Made by a program: the position numbers and the translations under genes. From Roseiarcus sp963751165 (GTDB lineage: Bacteria; Pseudomonadota; Alphaproteobacteria; Rhizobiales; Beijerinckiaceae), in the NCBI GenBank assembly GCA_963751165.1, contig CAVVTP010000018.1, positions 1 through 64,000 of the forward strand: a stretch of 64,000 bases of DNA, written 5' to 3'. The notes beneath the pieces are model-generated. The model worked only from the letters and a program-made list of their open reading frames with translations, had not been told where the DNA came from and searched no databases. Positions 28,049-38,359 of the stretch are shown here, in pieces; position 1 is the stretch's first letter, and the number at the start of each line of letters is the position of its first letter.

Positions 28049-28125
28049 GGCGGGATAGCTCAGCTGGTTAGAGCGGCGGAATCATAATCCGTAGGTCCCC
28101 GGTTCGAGTCCGGGTCCCGCTACCA
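28049..28125 (+). tRNA. tRNA-Met (CAT)
   Basis: 77-nt cloverleaf. The acceptor stem GGCGGGA pairs with TCCCGCT (one G-T pair), the D arm is GCTCAGCTGGTTAGAGC, the anticodon stem-loop 28076-28092 has loop ATCATAA and anticodon CAT at 28083-28085, the T arm is CCGGTTCGAGTCCGG, and the encoded CCA end is at 28123-28125. The G1-T72 pair argues against an initiator tRNA. Elongator Met is most likely; a lysidine-modified tRNA-Ile2 also carries CAT and cannot be fully excluded. Confidence 0.93.
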
Positions 28126-28494
28126 AATGAAATCAAAGACCTAGCTTAGTAGAAGGTCGAAGCGGTCTGGTCGCTCGAAGCCAACCGCAAGAGTCCGCCG
28201 GCCCGATGGTAACAGCTGGAAAGACTACGGCAGCGTCTACGACTACGGCTACCTGGCCTGGAAGGAGCCTGCCGGCATAATGTCCAAGGAGTGCACTAGC
28301 AGCCGCGCCAGTTCGGTCCAGTCGTTCGGCAGGCGTCAATTTTTCGCCGACGTCAAGTTCGAGCGCCGTCGACTTTATTTCATGCAGCGCCCAGTCTCAG
28401 CCAGCCACGGCAACATCACGGATCACGTTTGCCTCGAGGAGCGATTGCTGCATAGTCGCCTGTCAGGCGCACGAGTTACGAAGCCGGGGCGACA
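28126..28494. other. intergenic region after tRNA-Met
   Basis: A 369-bp stretch. Between about 28205 and 28290 one plus frame reads DGNSWKDYGSVYDYGYLAWK, which looks protein-like but has no start or continuation, so it may be a decayed gene remnant. The rest shows nothing recognisable. The downstream lipoprotein promoter should lie here. Confidence 0.4.
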
Positions 28495-28821
28495 ATGCGA
28501 AAATCGATCGTTGCAGCCGCCGCTGCGTCACTACTCGGCGCACCAATGGCGGGTTGCGTCGGCACGGAAGAATTGCCACTCGCCCCCAACATGGTGCGGC
28601 TGGACATAAATGGATCGGCCGCCCCCTTCGTCCGCGAGGCTACCCTGCGGCGCGCGGCGGAGCTCACGCTGGAGAGCGGCTACAGCGCTTTCCGGCTCAC
28701 GCCGATCTACGCGATGGCGTTCGCCCGCTTTGGCGTGACTGTCGTCATGTTTCACTACGGCGACCCCGGCGCACAAGGCGCATTCGACGCGGCGGAAGTC
28801 CTCGCCAAATACCCGGAGTAA
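28495..28821 (+). CDS. small lipoprotein of the CC0125/CC1285 type
   Basis: A 108-residue probable outer-membrane lipoprotein. The N-terminus MRKSIVAAAAASLLGAPMAG is a signal peptide with lipobox MAGC (Cys21). The mature part, NMVRLDINGSAAPFVREATL RRAAELTLESGYSAFRL and later GVTVVMFHYGDPGAQGAFDA AEVLAKYPE, follows the pattern of short alphaproteobacterial lipoproteins named after Caulobacter CC0125. The central loop common in that family is missing or short. The function is unknown. Family call by pattern memory only. Confidence 0.65.
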   Translation: MRKSIVAAAAASLLGAPMAGCVGTEELPLAPNMVRLDINGSAAPFVREATLRRAAELTLESGYSAFRLTPIYAMAFARFGVTVVMFHYGDPGAQGAFDAAEVLAKYPE

Positions 28822-29127
28822 GGACGCCGACCCGAAATTGTCGCCCCGCGCAAACTGTTGTCGCCGAGAATTGCCCTGGGCCGCTGCACCCGTAGTCTTG
28901 TCTCCTCGGTTTTTGCGGGATGCGACCGGCGGACGCCGTCGGACCATCATGAGAAGCTGCGCTCCTCGAGCCGTCGCAAATACGAAGTTTCGCTGACCAC
29001 AAGTCGGCGGCCGTTCGGATCGACAAACGGACAGGGCCGGGCATGAGACCGGCCCGTTTCGCGCGATGTTTTCCGCTTGCCTACGCTCTGGTCCCGAACA
29101 GTGAGTCGGCAGCGTGGCCATAGGCCC
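28822..29127. other. intergenic region between lipoprotein and phosphoesterase 1
   Basis: A 306-bp convergent intergenic space (lipoprotein on plus, phosphoesterase on minus). No clear terminator hairpin with T tract was found; overlapping open frames are Arg-rich shadows. Confidence 0.35.
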
Positions 29128-31269
29128 TCAATTGACGGGGAAGTTGAACAAGTCCATCAGGTCGCCGATCGCCGGCCGATTGGTGGGTATATAAGGGTTG
29201 GAAGCGGCGGTGACCGGGTTCGGCAGATTGTCCCGGCTGCGCGTCGTGATCGTGGGCAGGACCCAGTTCGCCTCGATGAACTTCAACGTCGAGACGTGAT
29301 CGGTGTAGCTGTGGCTGATGTGGCCGCCCCGGCTGTATTTCGAAACGACGATCATCGGGATGCGGGTGCCGTCGCCGAAGAAGTCGAGCTGCTGGACGTA
29401 ACCCGAGTCGTAAGACCCGCCGCCTTCGTCCAGGGTGACGAAGATCGCGGTGTTGTCCCAGAGCGCCGGGTTGCCCTTGACCCCGTCGACGATCTTTTTC
29501 ACGAAGCCCTCGAACAGGTCCAGCTTCGAGGAGGCCGGATGTCCGTCGACGAGGCCGCTCGGCTTGACATAGGAGACGGCCGGCAGATTGCCGCTCTCAA
29601 AGCCGGCGTAGAGATCGGCGGTGTCCCGCAGATGCTGCTTGCGCAAAGTGGGATTGGTCATGATCTGGGTATTGTAGGACGCCCAGTTGCAGATATTGCA
29701 GTACTCGTCGGCCGGGTTCTGATCATAGGGGTCCTTGAGATACAGGTTGAACTGGTCGCCGAAATAGGCCCACGAGACCTGGGCGTCCGAGAGCAAGTTG
29801 CCGATGTTGCGCACAGTCGACGGCGGGACGGTGAACACGTAATTGTGGGAATTCGTATCTGTGTACGCGTTCTTGCCGTCGCCGAAATAACCGGGGTTGT
29901 AGTTGTTGACAAGATAATAGCGCCCCGGCTCGCAGTTGGGTTTGATCTTCGGCTTCTGGGCGGAGAGAAAGTCCCTGACCGCCCCGACGCCGGGCTGCGA
30001 GGCGTCTGCGCAGGCCACGTAAGAACCGCCGCCATAGTTGGCGTTCGGCGGCGTCGCCGCCGGGCTTCCCGAACCGCCGCCGTAACCGTCCTGGGTGTAG
30101 AAGTTGTTTGTCCCCGGTTGCGGGTTGGGGTTCTCGATCTCGGAGAGAGCCGAGGAGAAGCCCGGCAGCGGCGTTCCCGGCATGGCGGGATCGACCGGAT
30201 CGTTCGGCGGGACGGCGGGATCGCCCGCCGCGTTGCTGAAGAAGATCGCATCGCCGGACCCGAGCATGATGTGGTTCGCGCCCGTCCCCCCGAGCACCGC
30301 CTGATGGTAGTTGTCGCTCATCGCGTAGTCGTCGGCGAGCGACTTCAGATAGGGCGCGTCGCCCGACTGGACATTGAAGAAAAACATCGCGGTCGAGCCT
30401 TCGCCGACATAGCCTGAAGGCCGTCCCGCGCCGTTGGAGCCCGCGGCTATGGTGGACTCGACCCAGGGGAAGAGGTCGCTGAGGCAATAGACCGAGGGGT
30501 TGGTCTTGGTCGCGTTCTTCGAGGCGCAGTCGAGCTCTTGCCACATCTGGAACAGGCGATGCACCGGGCTCGCAGAATAGGCGTCGTAGGAGAAGAACGG
30601 CGGACGCGCCGTCTGGGTCAATTGGAAGGGGCCGGGCGGCAAATGGCTCGCATCCTGGTTGTCGTAGTAGACGCGTGCGTCGGCCACAAGCGTGCTGACG
30701 GTGTCGCCGCTGCTCTTCTGGCCCGTGCCGCCCGTAAGCAGATACTTGTAATAATCGGTCGCAAGGCCGTTCTCGAAAGGCATGACCTTCGCCACGTTGG
30801 CCGGGCTATTGCAATCCGTGACTGATCCGGAGGCGTATCCGATCAGCTGACAGCCGTAGGGCGTGTAGGGGCCGCCTGCCTGGAAGGGAGGCAGCGTCGT
30901 ATAGGGGGTCTTTGGCGGCGCCAACTGGAAGCTGTCATAGTCCGAGCCGCTGTACTGCAAAGCGTTGTTATAGTTCGGGCCGGGCGTGCCGTCCGATTTG
31001 ACGATCCCCTCGGAAAGCAAGTTCCACACCGTGTTGCCGGGTTTAGGCACGTAGGTCGCGAAGACATTATCGAAGGTGCGATTTTCACCGATAATGATGA
31101 TGACGTGCTTGATCGGCGTGCTGGTGGCTCCATCGCGGCTGTTGGCGCCGTATGACGCGGTGTCTGGCGCGCTCTGCGCCAAACCCGGCTGGGCCCCCAC
31201 GAGAGCCAGAATCGTCGCCGTTACGACCGCGCCATTGCGCTTGTGCTTCCCGAATGCCCATGTGCGCAT
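29128..31269 (-). CDS. secreted phosphoesterase (PF04185; phospholipase C/acid phosphatase-like)
   Basis: A 713-residue exported enzyme of the phosphoesterase family that includes bacterial non-haemolytic phospholipase C and AcpA-type acid phosphatases. A Sec signal peptide (residues 1 to about 32, ending PGLAQ) is followed by the family metal/nucleophile motif IKHVIIIIGENRTFDNVF (E62-D67). Later motifs: DYAMSDNYHQAVLGGTGANH, VSWAYFGDQFNLYLKDPYDQ, DLYAGFESGNLPAVSYVKPS, and the metal-binding end AIFVTLDEGGGSYDSGYV with IPMIVVSKYSRGGHISHSYTDHVSTLKFIE. Complete and in frame. It is divergent from a second, damaged member of the family, and a PHO-box-like array lies in the shared upstream region. 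The substrate (phospholipid, phosphomonoester or other) cannot be decided. A type II secretion system 10 kb away is a likely exporter. Confidence 0.88.
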   Translation of the reverse strand: MRTWAFGKHKRNGAVVTATILALVGAQPGLAQSAPDTASYGANSRDGATSTPIKHVIIIIGENRTFDNVFATYVPKPGNTVWNLLSEGIVKSDGTPGPNYNNALQYSGSDYDSFQLAPPKTPYTTLPPFQAGGPYTPYGCQLIGYASGSVTDCNSPANVAKVMPFENGLATDYYKYLLTGGTGQKSSGDTVSTLVADARVYYDNQDASHLPPGPFQLTQTARPPFFSYDAYSASPVHRLFQMWQELDCASKNATKTNPSVYCLSDLFPWVESTIAAGSNGAGRPSGYVGEGSTAMFFFNVQSGDAPYLKSLADDYAMSDNYHQAVLGGTGANHIMLGSGDAIFFSNAAGDPAVPPNDPVDPAMPGTPLPGFSSALSEIENPNPQPGTNNFYTQDGYGGGSGSPAATPPNANYGGGSYVACADASQPGVGAVRDFLSAQKPKIKPNCEPGRYYLVNNYNPGYFGDGKNAYTDTNSHNYVFTVPPSTVRNIGNLLSDAQVSWAYFGDQFNLYLKDPYDQNPADEYCNICNWASYNTQIMTNPTLRKQHLRDTADLYAGFESGNLPAVSYVKPSGLVDGHPASSKLDLFEGFVKKIVDGVKGNPALWDNTAIFVTLDEGGGSYDSGYVQQLDFFGDGTRIPMIVVSKYSRGGHISHSYTDHVSTLKFIEANWVLPTITTRSRDNLPNPVTAASNPYIPTNRPAIGDLMDLFNFPVN

Positions 31270-31408
31270 GAAATTCCTCCATGTAGATCTAAAAAGCTGC
31301 CCTAACGCGCCAACTCTAAAGATTCCGAGTGTCGCTCTTCTTTCAGAATTGTGTCATTCATCATTTTATGACCGACTGACGTAACACTCGCCGATCTCAA
31401 CTGCTTTG

Positions 31409-31437
31409 CTGTCACCAAACTGTGCAAAATCCGTCAC
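31409..31437 (+). promoter_or_regulatory. PHO-box-like array (three 7-mers at 11-bp period)
   Basis: CTGTCAC (31409), CTGTGCA (31420) and CCGTCAC (31431) are direct repeats exactly 11 bp apart with AT-rich 4-bp spacers CAAA and AAAT. PhoB sites consist of 7-bp repeats (CTGTCAT-like) separated by 4 bp. The first repeat matches 6 of 7, the third 5 of 7 (6 of 7 to the first), the middle one only its CTGT core. The site lies between two divergent phosphoesterase units, 135 bp upstream of the plus-strand unit. Confidence 0.6.
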
Positions 31438-31571
31438 TTTCAATAGCGAGGGCGCTTCGGTTCGAGACTTGCGCGCACGGAAAAGCCCTCCAAGTGTCCA
31501 AGTTCGTCCATGCGGCCGCCTGAATTGGGAGCCGAGGACGCCATACGGGGAATTTTGTCGGAGGAAATCCG

Positions 31572-31879
31572 ATGAGCCGGCATCACGGAAACCATCCGAC
31601 GCCGTCGCTGCTGCTGGCGGCCTGTTCAGCCGCGGCGATTCTCGCCGCCTGTTGCCCGGCGATGGCGCAGACGCGCCCCGCGGGGGCGGACGTCCCGCAT
31701 CAGACTATCGAGGTTTCAACGATAGCCGTCGATATGTCTTTGCCGAGCTCGAGGTCGGCCTGAACGACCCGGACCAATGGATCCAGATGGCCTACAAGAT
31801 CACCAAAACTCAGGCCAAGACGTATACCGACGCGTCGCCCGTTCTCGCACGGCGGAGCCAAATCGGAGCGAATCCTTGA
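31572..31879 (+). pseudogene. small secreted protein of unknown function, frameshifted
   Basis: Signal peptide MSRHHGNHPTPSLLLAACSA AAILAACCPAMAQ from ATG 31572, behind a GGAGGAAATCC ribosome site. After about residue 47 the protein-like sequence continues in another frame as FNDSRRYVFAELEVGLNDPD and QWIQMAYKITKTQAKTYTDA, ending with a TGA at 31877-31879. One indel near 31712-31720 restores a single exported protein of about 100 residues. No domain is recognised. It is the first gene after the PHO-box-like array and precedes phosphoesterase 2 by 45 bp, so it probably belongs to the same unit. Confidence 0.5.
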
Positions 31880-31924
31880 CGCCCGACGATTATGATTCGA
31901 TCATTCTCGAAGGGAGGGACGCCA

Positions 31925-33667
31925 ATGATGAAATCTCAGCCTTTGGCGGCCTTCGCGCTAGGGGCCGCGCTCTGCCTTTTCTTGGCTGTCATGCCGCGGC
32001 CGGCTTCGGCCCAGACCCAGCTGCAGGCGGCGCAGGCTCATATCCAGCATGTCATCGTGATCATGCAGGAGAACCGGTCCTTCGATCATTATTTCGGCAC
32101 GTTCCCCGGGGCGGAGGGCATCAAGTTCGAAGCCAACGGCGTGCCGCTGGCATGCTACCCATTGCAGGGCGGGGGTTGCAAGCGGCCGTTCCACGACCCC
32201 ACACGATCAACGGCAATTGGCCGCATATCGTAATGGATTCGATTACCGATATCGACAATAACGCCATGGACGGCTTCCTGCTCGACCGGACGGGACATGA
32301 CCAAATGCGAGGCGCTGAACATCGGGCCCATGCAAGCTCGTCCATTGCCGGCTTCCAGGCGCTCCGATGCGGTCGGCTACCACACTGCGGACGAGATTCC
32401 GAACTACTGGACCTATGCGCAGCAATTCGTGCTGCAGGACCATCTGTTCGAACCGGTGGCGAGCTACAGCCTGCCGTCGCATCTCTACATGACCTCGGCC
32501 TGGTCTGCGAACTGCACCGACAACGAAGACCCGTGGAGCTGCACCACCGACATCGACGTTGGATACAGCGGTCACCGCCCATAATTTCGCCTGGAGCGAT
32601 GTGACCGACCTCCTCGACCGCTTCGGAATCTCATGGAAATACTATCTGGCGGAAGGGCAGGTGGGGGACTGCGATGAAGGAGAGGTCGACTGCCCGCCGG
32701 AAGTCCTGCAGTCGGCCGTGGGAAGCCTGCAGAACCCGTTGCCCGGGTTCAAGGAAATCGAGGACAAGGACGACGCGACGCCAGGCTATCTCGCCGGCCA
32801 CAATCCGCCAATCGAGCAGTTCTATGCCGATCTCAGCGCCGGCAATCTGCCGGCGGTCTCCTGGATCGTGGCGACGGCGGGGGCGAGCGAGCATCCGCCG
32901 TCGCTCTGCATCGACGGCATGGAATATGTCACGGCTGTCATTAACGCGGTGATGCAAAGCTCAGTCTGGTCGAACACGGTGGTCTTCCTGGCGTGGGACG
33001 ATTGGGGCGGCTTCCTTGACCACGTCGTGCCGCCGGTGTCCGATCTTTCGAAGGGCGCCCGTGTCGGTTACGGGATCCGCGTTCCCGGCATCATCATCAG
33101 CCCCTGGGTGAAAGCGGGCACGATCGACCATCAGATCGTCAGCTTCGACGCCTATCTGAAATTCATCGAGGACATCTTCCTCAGCGGTCAACGCATCGGC
33201 GGCGCGGCCGGACTGCGGCCGGACTCGCGCCCGGTGATCCGCGAGTCGCTCACCTCGATTACCCAGCCGAGCGGCGGCGGCTTCACCGGACAACCGACGC
33301 CCATCGGCGACCTGCTGAATGACTTCAACTTCAGCCAGAAGCCGCTGCAACCGCTGGTCCTGACCACGGCGATCCCGACCAATTTCAAAGGCAAGATGAC
33401 GCCACGTATGCATTCACTTTTCCATTGACCTGGGATCCGGTGACCACCGGGCCAGTGGCCGGCTATACGATCTATCGTACCGCCGCCAGCGGCTCGAAAT
33501 ATCAGCCGGTGCCTGGATGCTCCGCCGCCTACGGTCGGCCCTTCACCGGAACAAGCTGCACCGACACCACGGCGCAGCCGGGCGTCACCTACCATTATGT
33601 CGCCACCAGCACCGATCCGAACGGCGTCGAGAGCCCGCGCACCGGGGAGATCGACATCACGCCATAA
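31925..33667 (+). pseudogene. second secreted phosphoesterase (PF04185) with FN3-like tail, multiply frameshifted
   Basis: Starts at ATG 31925 behind AGGGAGGGA, with a Sec signal (ending PASAQTQ) and the family motif IQHVIVIMQENRSFDHYFGT. The protein then changes frame near 32200 (HTINGNWPHIVMDSITDIDN), 32300 (GYHTADEIPNYWTYAQQFVL), 32565 (AHNFAWSDVTDLLDRFGISW) and 33395 (before LTWDPVTTGPVAGYTIYRTA). Metal-binding VVFLAWDDWGGFLDHV and YGIRVPGIIISPWVKAGTID are present. The last 80 residues resemble a fibronectin type III domain, absent from the first phosphoesterase. At least four indels are needed. The conservation of all segments suggests sequence error, but true decay of a duplicated enzyme is possible. 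Joined length is about 580 residues. Confidence 0.8.
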
Positions 33668-33759
33668 CTGAGAACCGGGATCTCATCTTTGTAAGATTCA
33701 CGATGAGGGAGAGCCGTCGGGCGACCCTTCGCATCACGCGATCCTGTTCGAGGGCGGTC

Positions 33760-35838
33760 ATGACTGCTTATTCCTGGAATGGCGGCGGCGGCAACTGGAG
33801 AGTCGCGGCCGACTGGTCGCCTTCTGGCGGCCCGCCGAACTCGACGGATTCCGCGACCGTCTCGGCGACGGGCGGCAACTATACGGTCACCGTCAACTCG
33901 GCCGACGTCGCGAGTTCGCTGACCCTCTCGAGCGCCAACGCCACCGTCAACGACGACGGAACCAAGGCGTCGCTGACAATCGGCGGGACGCTCGACGATC
34001 AGCGCCGGGACACTGAACGTCGCGATGACATCAACTGCCTCGGGCGCGCTGACAGTGGGCGGCTTGAACCTCTCCGGCGGCGCGATGACCATCAACGCCG
34101 GCGGGCTGCTCAACCTCGGCGGCACGCTCAGCCAGACGGGCGGAACGCTGACCCTGAACGGGGGCACGATTGCGGGCGGCGACGATCCAGTCGACCGGCG
34201 GGGACGCTGGCGCTGAACGGCGGTACGCTGAGCGGGGTGACCTTCGATGGGCCGCTGAATCTGACCTCGACGAAGACCCAGCAGAGGCTGCATCTTGCCA
34301 ACGGCGCGACTGTCGTCGGTTCCTCCGGGACGGGGCCCGGCACGATCAACGTCACGGGTCAGAACTCGTTTCTTTATTTGGACGACACGCAGACGCTCAG
34401 CAACGAGACGATCAACCTCGGCAGTGCTTCCGCCTATGATTTCCTCGACAACTGGGACACGGCAAACGCCGGCAACCAGGTCCTCACGCTCTCTTCCAGC
34501 GTCACGATCAACGTCCTGGGCTATGCGGAACTCGCCGGAAGCGGCGCGTTCGGCGACGGAATCGTCAATCAGGGCGTCATCGACCAGACCGGCAGCGGAA
34601 GTTATTTCTTTATCGATCCGCTCGCGTTCACGAACGACGGAACGATCGACGCCGAGGCGGCGGGTGCGCAGCTCGACATCAATGCCGTGACATTCACCAA
34701 TAACGGCGCCCTCGACGTCGCCAACGGCGAGGACGTTTTCATCGAGCCGACGACGTTTATGACGACCGCGTCAAGCCTCATCGCGGTCGGGGCAAATTCA
34801 TGGGTCGCCATCAATCCAGGCGACGGCGCGTGGACCAATTCCGGCTCGATCACGCTTGCGAGCGATGCGGCGCTCTATCTCTACGGAACGACAAGTCTCG
34901 GAGGCGAGGTCAACGGACCCGGAACGCTCGCGCTCGCGGGCGGCGCGACGACGATCGTCAGCGGAGCCTCGATCAAGGTATCGGCCTTGGGCGTCTCGGG
35001 CAGCGGGACCAGCCTCACGCTCGACAAGAGCCTGACCTATTCGGGTACGTTCGGGGCAGGAGCGGGAACGACGCTCAATCTGTCGAGCGGCAGCCTGACG
35101 CTGACAGGAACGGATTCGATCGTCGGCGCGACGATCAGCGGCTCGAAGACGCTCAACGCCGACGGAACGACCACGGTGGCGAGCCTGACCATCGGCGGAA
35201 AGACGACTTTCAGCGACGCGGGCGCGCTCTCGGAGAGCGGCGGCTCCGCGGTCCTCGGCGACGCGGCCGGGGACCTCGCCAAGCTAAGGATCGCCTCGAC
35301 GGGAAGCTGGGACATCCTCGACAACAGCGGAATCACGTACGGCGCGTCGGCGTCCTCGTCCATCGCCAATTCGGGCCTCCTCGAGAAGACGGCTGGAACC
35401 GGGACGAGCGCGATCACGCCGAACATCACCAATTCGGGAACGGTCCTCGTCTCCTCCGGCACGCTCGATCTCCAGGGTGTGGTGACGGGAACGGGGATCG
35501 ATACGATCTCGGGCTCATCGACGCTCGAATTCAACTCCAAGGTCGAGAGCAAGACGACGCTCGGCGGCCAGAACATCGGCTTCACCGGCGGCGGCACGCT
35601 CGACCTTGCCGATCCCAAGGATTTCTGGGGCGAGATCTCCAACTTCGCAGCGGGCGATGCGGTCGATCTCCTGGGCAACTGGACCTTGTCCGGCTTCTCG
35701 GAGAACGCCGGCGGGACGCTGGGCACGCTGACGCTCGCGAGCGGGACGACCAAGCACGCCTTCGATTTCGTCGGCGACTTCACGCAGGGCAGCTTCAACA
35801 TCGTCTCGGGAGCGACGACGGTCGTCACCCATACGTGA
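33760..35838 (+). pseudogene. secreted beta-strand-repeat protein, frameshifted
   Basis: About 692 residues of Gly/Thr/Ser/Asn-rich repeats that predict a parallel beta-helix (LTLNGGTIAGG, GTLALNGGTLSGVTFDGPLN, TLNLSSGSLTLTGTDSIVGA). It starts at ATG 33760 (MTAYSWNGGGGNWRVAADWS) without a Sec signal. The C-terminus (GFTGGGTLDLADPKDFWGEI, ISNFAAGDAVDLLGNWTLSG, FDFVGDFTQGSFNIVSGATT) resembles the C-terminal module of rhizobial repeat proteins exported by type I systems. No outer-membrane beta-barrel follows, so it is not a classical autotransporter. Frameshifts near 34000 and 34185 cancel out. It lies between phosphoesterase 2 and the TonB receptor on the same strand. Role unknown: surface adhesin, S-layer-like or matrix protein are options. 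Confidence 0.65.
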
Positions 35839-35870
35839 GGTCCCTTCTGCGGTTCGGGCATCAAACGGAA

Positions 35871-38234
35871 ATGGGCCTTCGCCGAAGCCTGGTACTGATG
35901 GGCAGGCGGCCGGCAGGCGCATACTTTTGCTTGCCAGCGTCAGCGGCGCAAACGCGCAGACGACGATGACCTCGTCCTCGAACGATCAGCCGGTCGTCCT
36001 TCCGGAATTCGATGTCGTGGGTACGACCCCAATTCCGGGTTCCGGAGTCGACCGCGACAAGATCCCCGCGACGACATACGTCCTCGATCCGCAGGATATC
36101 TCCTGGAGCGGGGTGCCGGCTCTCACCGACGCCATCACCCGTGAGATTCCGAGCGCCAGGGTCCAGGACGTTGAGGGAAATCCTTTTCAGCCGGACATCA
36201 TTTACCGCGGCTTCATCGCGTCGCCGGTCGCGGGCACGCCCCAGGGACTGGCGGTCTACGTCAACGGCGCCCGCTTCAATGATCCTTTTGGCGACACCGT
36301 GAACTGGGACCTGATCCCGGCGGTCGCGATTCAGAGCGTCACGGTCGAAATCCTCGAACCCGTTGTTCGGCTTGAACGCGCTCGGCGGCTCGGTGGTTGT
36401 CCAACTGAAAAACGGCTTCAATTTCCAGGGCGGTTCCTTCTCGACCTACGCAGGCTCCTACGGCCGCCTCGGGTCGAGTCTGGAATACGGCAAGCAGGTC
36501 GGCGATTACGCCATCTATGGGTCGGGCGAATTCATCCATGACGGCGGATTTCAGCCGACCGGTTCCTCGCAGATTTCGCGCGGCTTTTTGGATTTGGGTT
36601 GGCGAGGGCCGGCGTCCGAGCTTCATCTGGACATCACGGGGGCCAACAATTGGCTCGGCAATCCAGGCGCCTCGCCGGTGCAGGCGCTGCAGGCAAATCT
36701 CGGCAACATCTTCACGGCGCCGAACACCGTTTATAACCAATATTTTGGGCTCAACCTGCATGGAACCTACGCCATCGATCCAAAGATGAGCGTGCAGGGC
36801 GTGGCGTATTTTCACAATCTAGACCAGAGGGTCCCCAACGGAGCCACCGCCGACGTAGCGGCTTGCAACGACGGCTCGGGATTTATCTGCAACGGCGACG
36901 GGTCCTATGTGACGGGGCCGGGCGGGACGCCGGTGCCGGATTTTTGGAATGGCGGCCCCTATTCCGCGCTCGTCGATCAAACCCTGAACGCCCGCGCCTA
37001 TGGCGCGTCTTTGCAGCTGACGGACACTAACGAATTCGTCGGACGGCCTAATCATCTGGTCGTCGGCGCAAGTTTTGACGGGTCGGACAGCGTGTTCTCC
37101 GGCCAGACTTTCATTGGCGGCTTCGATCCTAATTCCCGGGAGTTTCTCCCGCCTGGCGTTGTCCAGGTTCAGCCGGACGAAGGCGTGAATCCGGTCAAGG
37201 TTCAGGACGTCAATCAATACTACGGGGTCTACGGTCAGGACATTTGGACCTTGTTCCCGAAGCTGGATCTGACTCTCGCCGGCCGGTACAATTACGCGCA
37301 GATCAATCTGTCCGACCAATTTGGCGGCCCGGTCAATGGACAGAATACCTTCGCGCACTTCAACCCGATGGCCGGGTTGACCTATCGAGTGTTTCCCTGG
37401 CTCCAACTCTACGGCAGCTATGCCGTCACCAATCGCGCCCCGACGCCGCAGGAATTATCGTGCTCGAGCGCCGCGAACCCATGCTCGCTGCTGAACTTTT
37501 TCGTCGGCGACCCGCCGTTGCAGCAGGTCGTCGCCAACACCTTCGAATTCGGAGCTCGCGGCGCTTTTAGCGGGTCCGCGTTTGGCGGCCACTGGAGTTG
37601 GAACGCCGACATTTATCACACCGTCAACAACAACGATCTGGTCTATGAAACGACGGCCTATAATCCGAACCTCGCCTACTACGTAAATGCGGGCAAGACA
37701 TTGAGACAGGGTTTCGAGTTCAACCTGCATTACGATACGCCGACGCTGCACGCGATCCTCGGTTATGCGTATACAGACGCGACTTTCCTGACGCCTCTCC
37801 TGCTCGGCAGCAACTCGAATCCTCTGGCCGACGCCAATGGCAATATTCAGGTGCAGCCTGGCGACCGCATTCCTGGCATCCCGCTCAATCGCATAACGGG
37901 GCAGGTGGATTACAACGTCACGGACAAATGGATTGTCGGCGCATCGGCCAGCTATCAAAGCAGCTTTTGGGCCTATGGCGACGAGGCCAATCTCACCTCG
38001 CCGCTGCCTGGATATTGGCTCGCAAACCTGCATACCTCCTATAAGGTCACCGACAGGATCACCGTTTTCGGCCTCGTCAACAACCTGTTCGACACCCGCT
38101 ATTACACTTACGGAACGTTCGGTCCGGTTTCCTCGGTGCCGTGGCCGAGCGTGCCCGGCGGCGTCACTAATACCGCCACGGCCGTGCCGGGAAGGCCATT
38201 CTCGGCCTACGCGGGGATCACGATCACATTTTGA
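35871..38234 (+). pseudogene. TonB-dependent outer-membrane receptor, frameshifted
   Basis: About 785 residues when joined. The signal peptide needs a shift near 35900 (MGLRRSLVLMG, then ILLLASVSGANAQ). The plug domain follows: PEFDVVGTTPIPGSGVDRDK, ITREIPSARVQDVEGNPFQP, DIIYRGFIASPVAGTPQGLA, NWDLIPAVAIQSVTVE. A second shift near 36350 leads to PVFGLNALGGSVVVQLKNGF and an unbroken 22-strand-type barrel to the C-terminal phenylalanine (AYAGITITF). It imports an unknown ligand with TonB-ExbBD energy. The gene order (phosphoesterase, repeat protein, receptor) suggests the ligand is related to the exported phosphoesterases, but this is inference. The exact start is uncertain; a TTG at 35927 is the only start in the plug frame. 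Confidence 0.85.
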
Positions 38235-38359
38235 GCTCGAGGTTTGTGGTCGGTCACACGCCGTGATGTCGGGCGGAATGTCGGTTGGAGGAAGACCCAC
38301 GCCGGCGCTTGACCGCCGCTCGGGTTTCTGGACTGATGGCGCGGGCGGAGAGAGGATCA

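Noticed and set aside
22443..28125. Interval between tRNA repeats as a genomic island
   Set aside because: No integrase, phage or plasmid gene is inside and the cargo is core metabolism with normal codon use; kept only as a repeat-pair observation.
33517..33759. Upstream extension of the beta-repeat protein frame to 33517
   Set aside because: That part is a shadow of the FN3-like tail of phosphoesterase 2; the repeat protein begins at ATG 33760.
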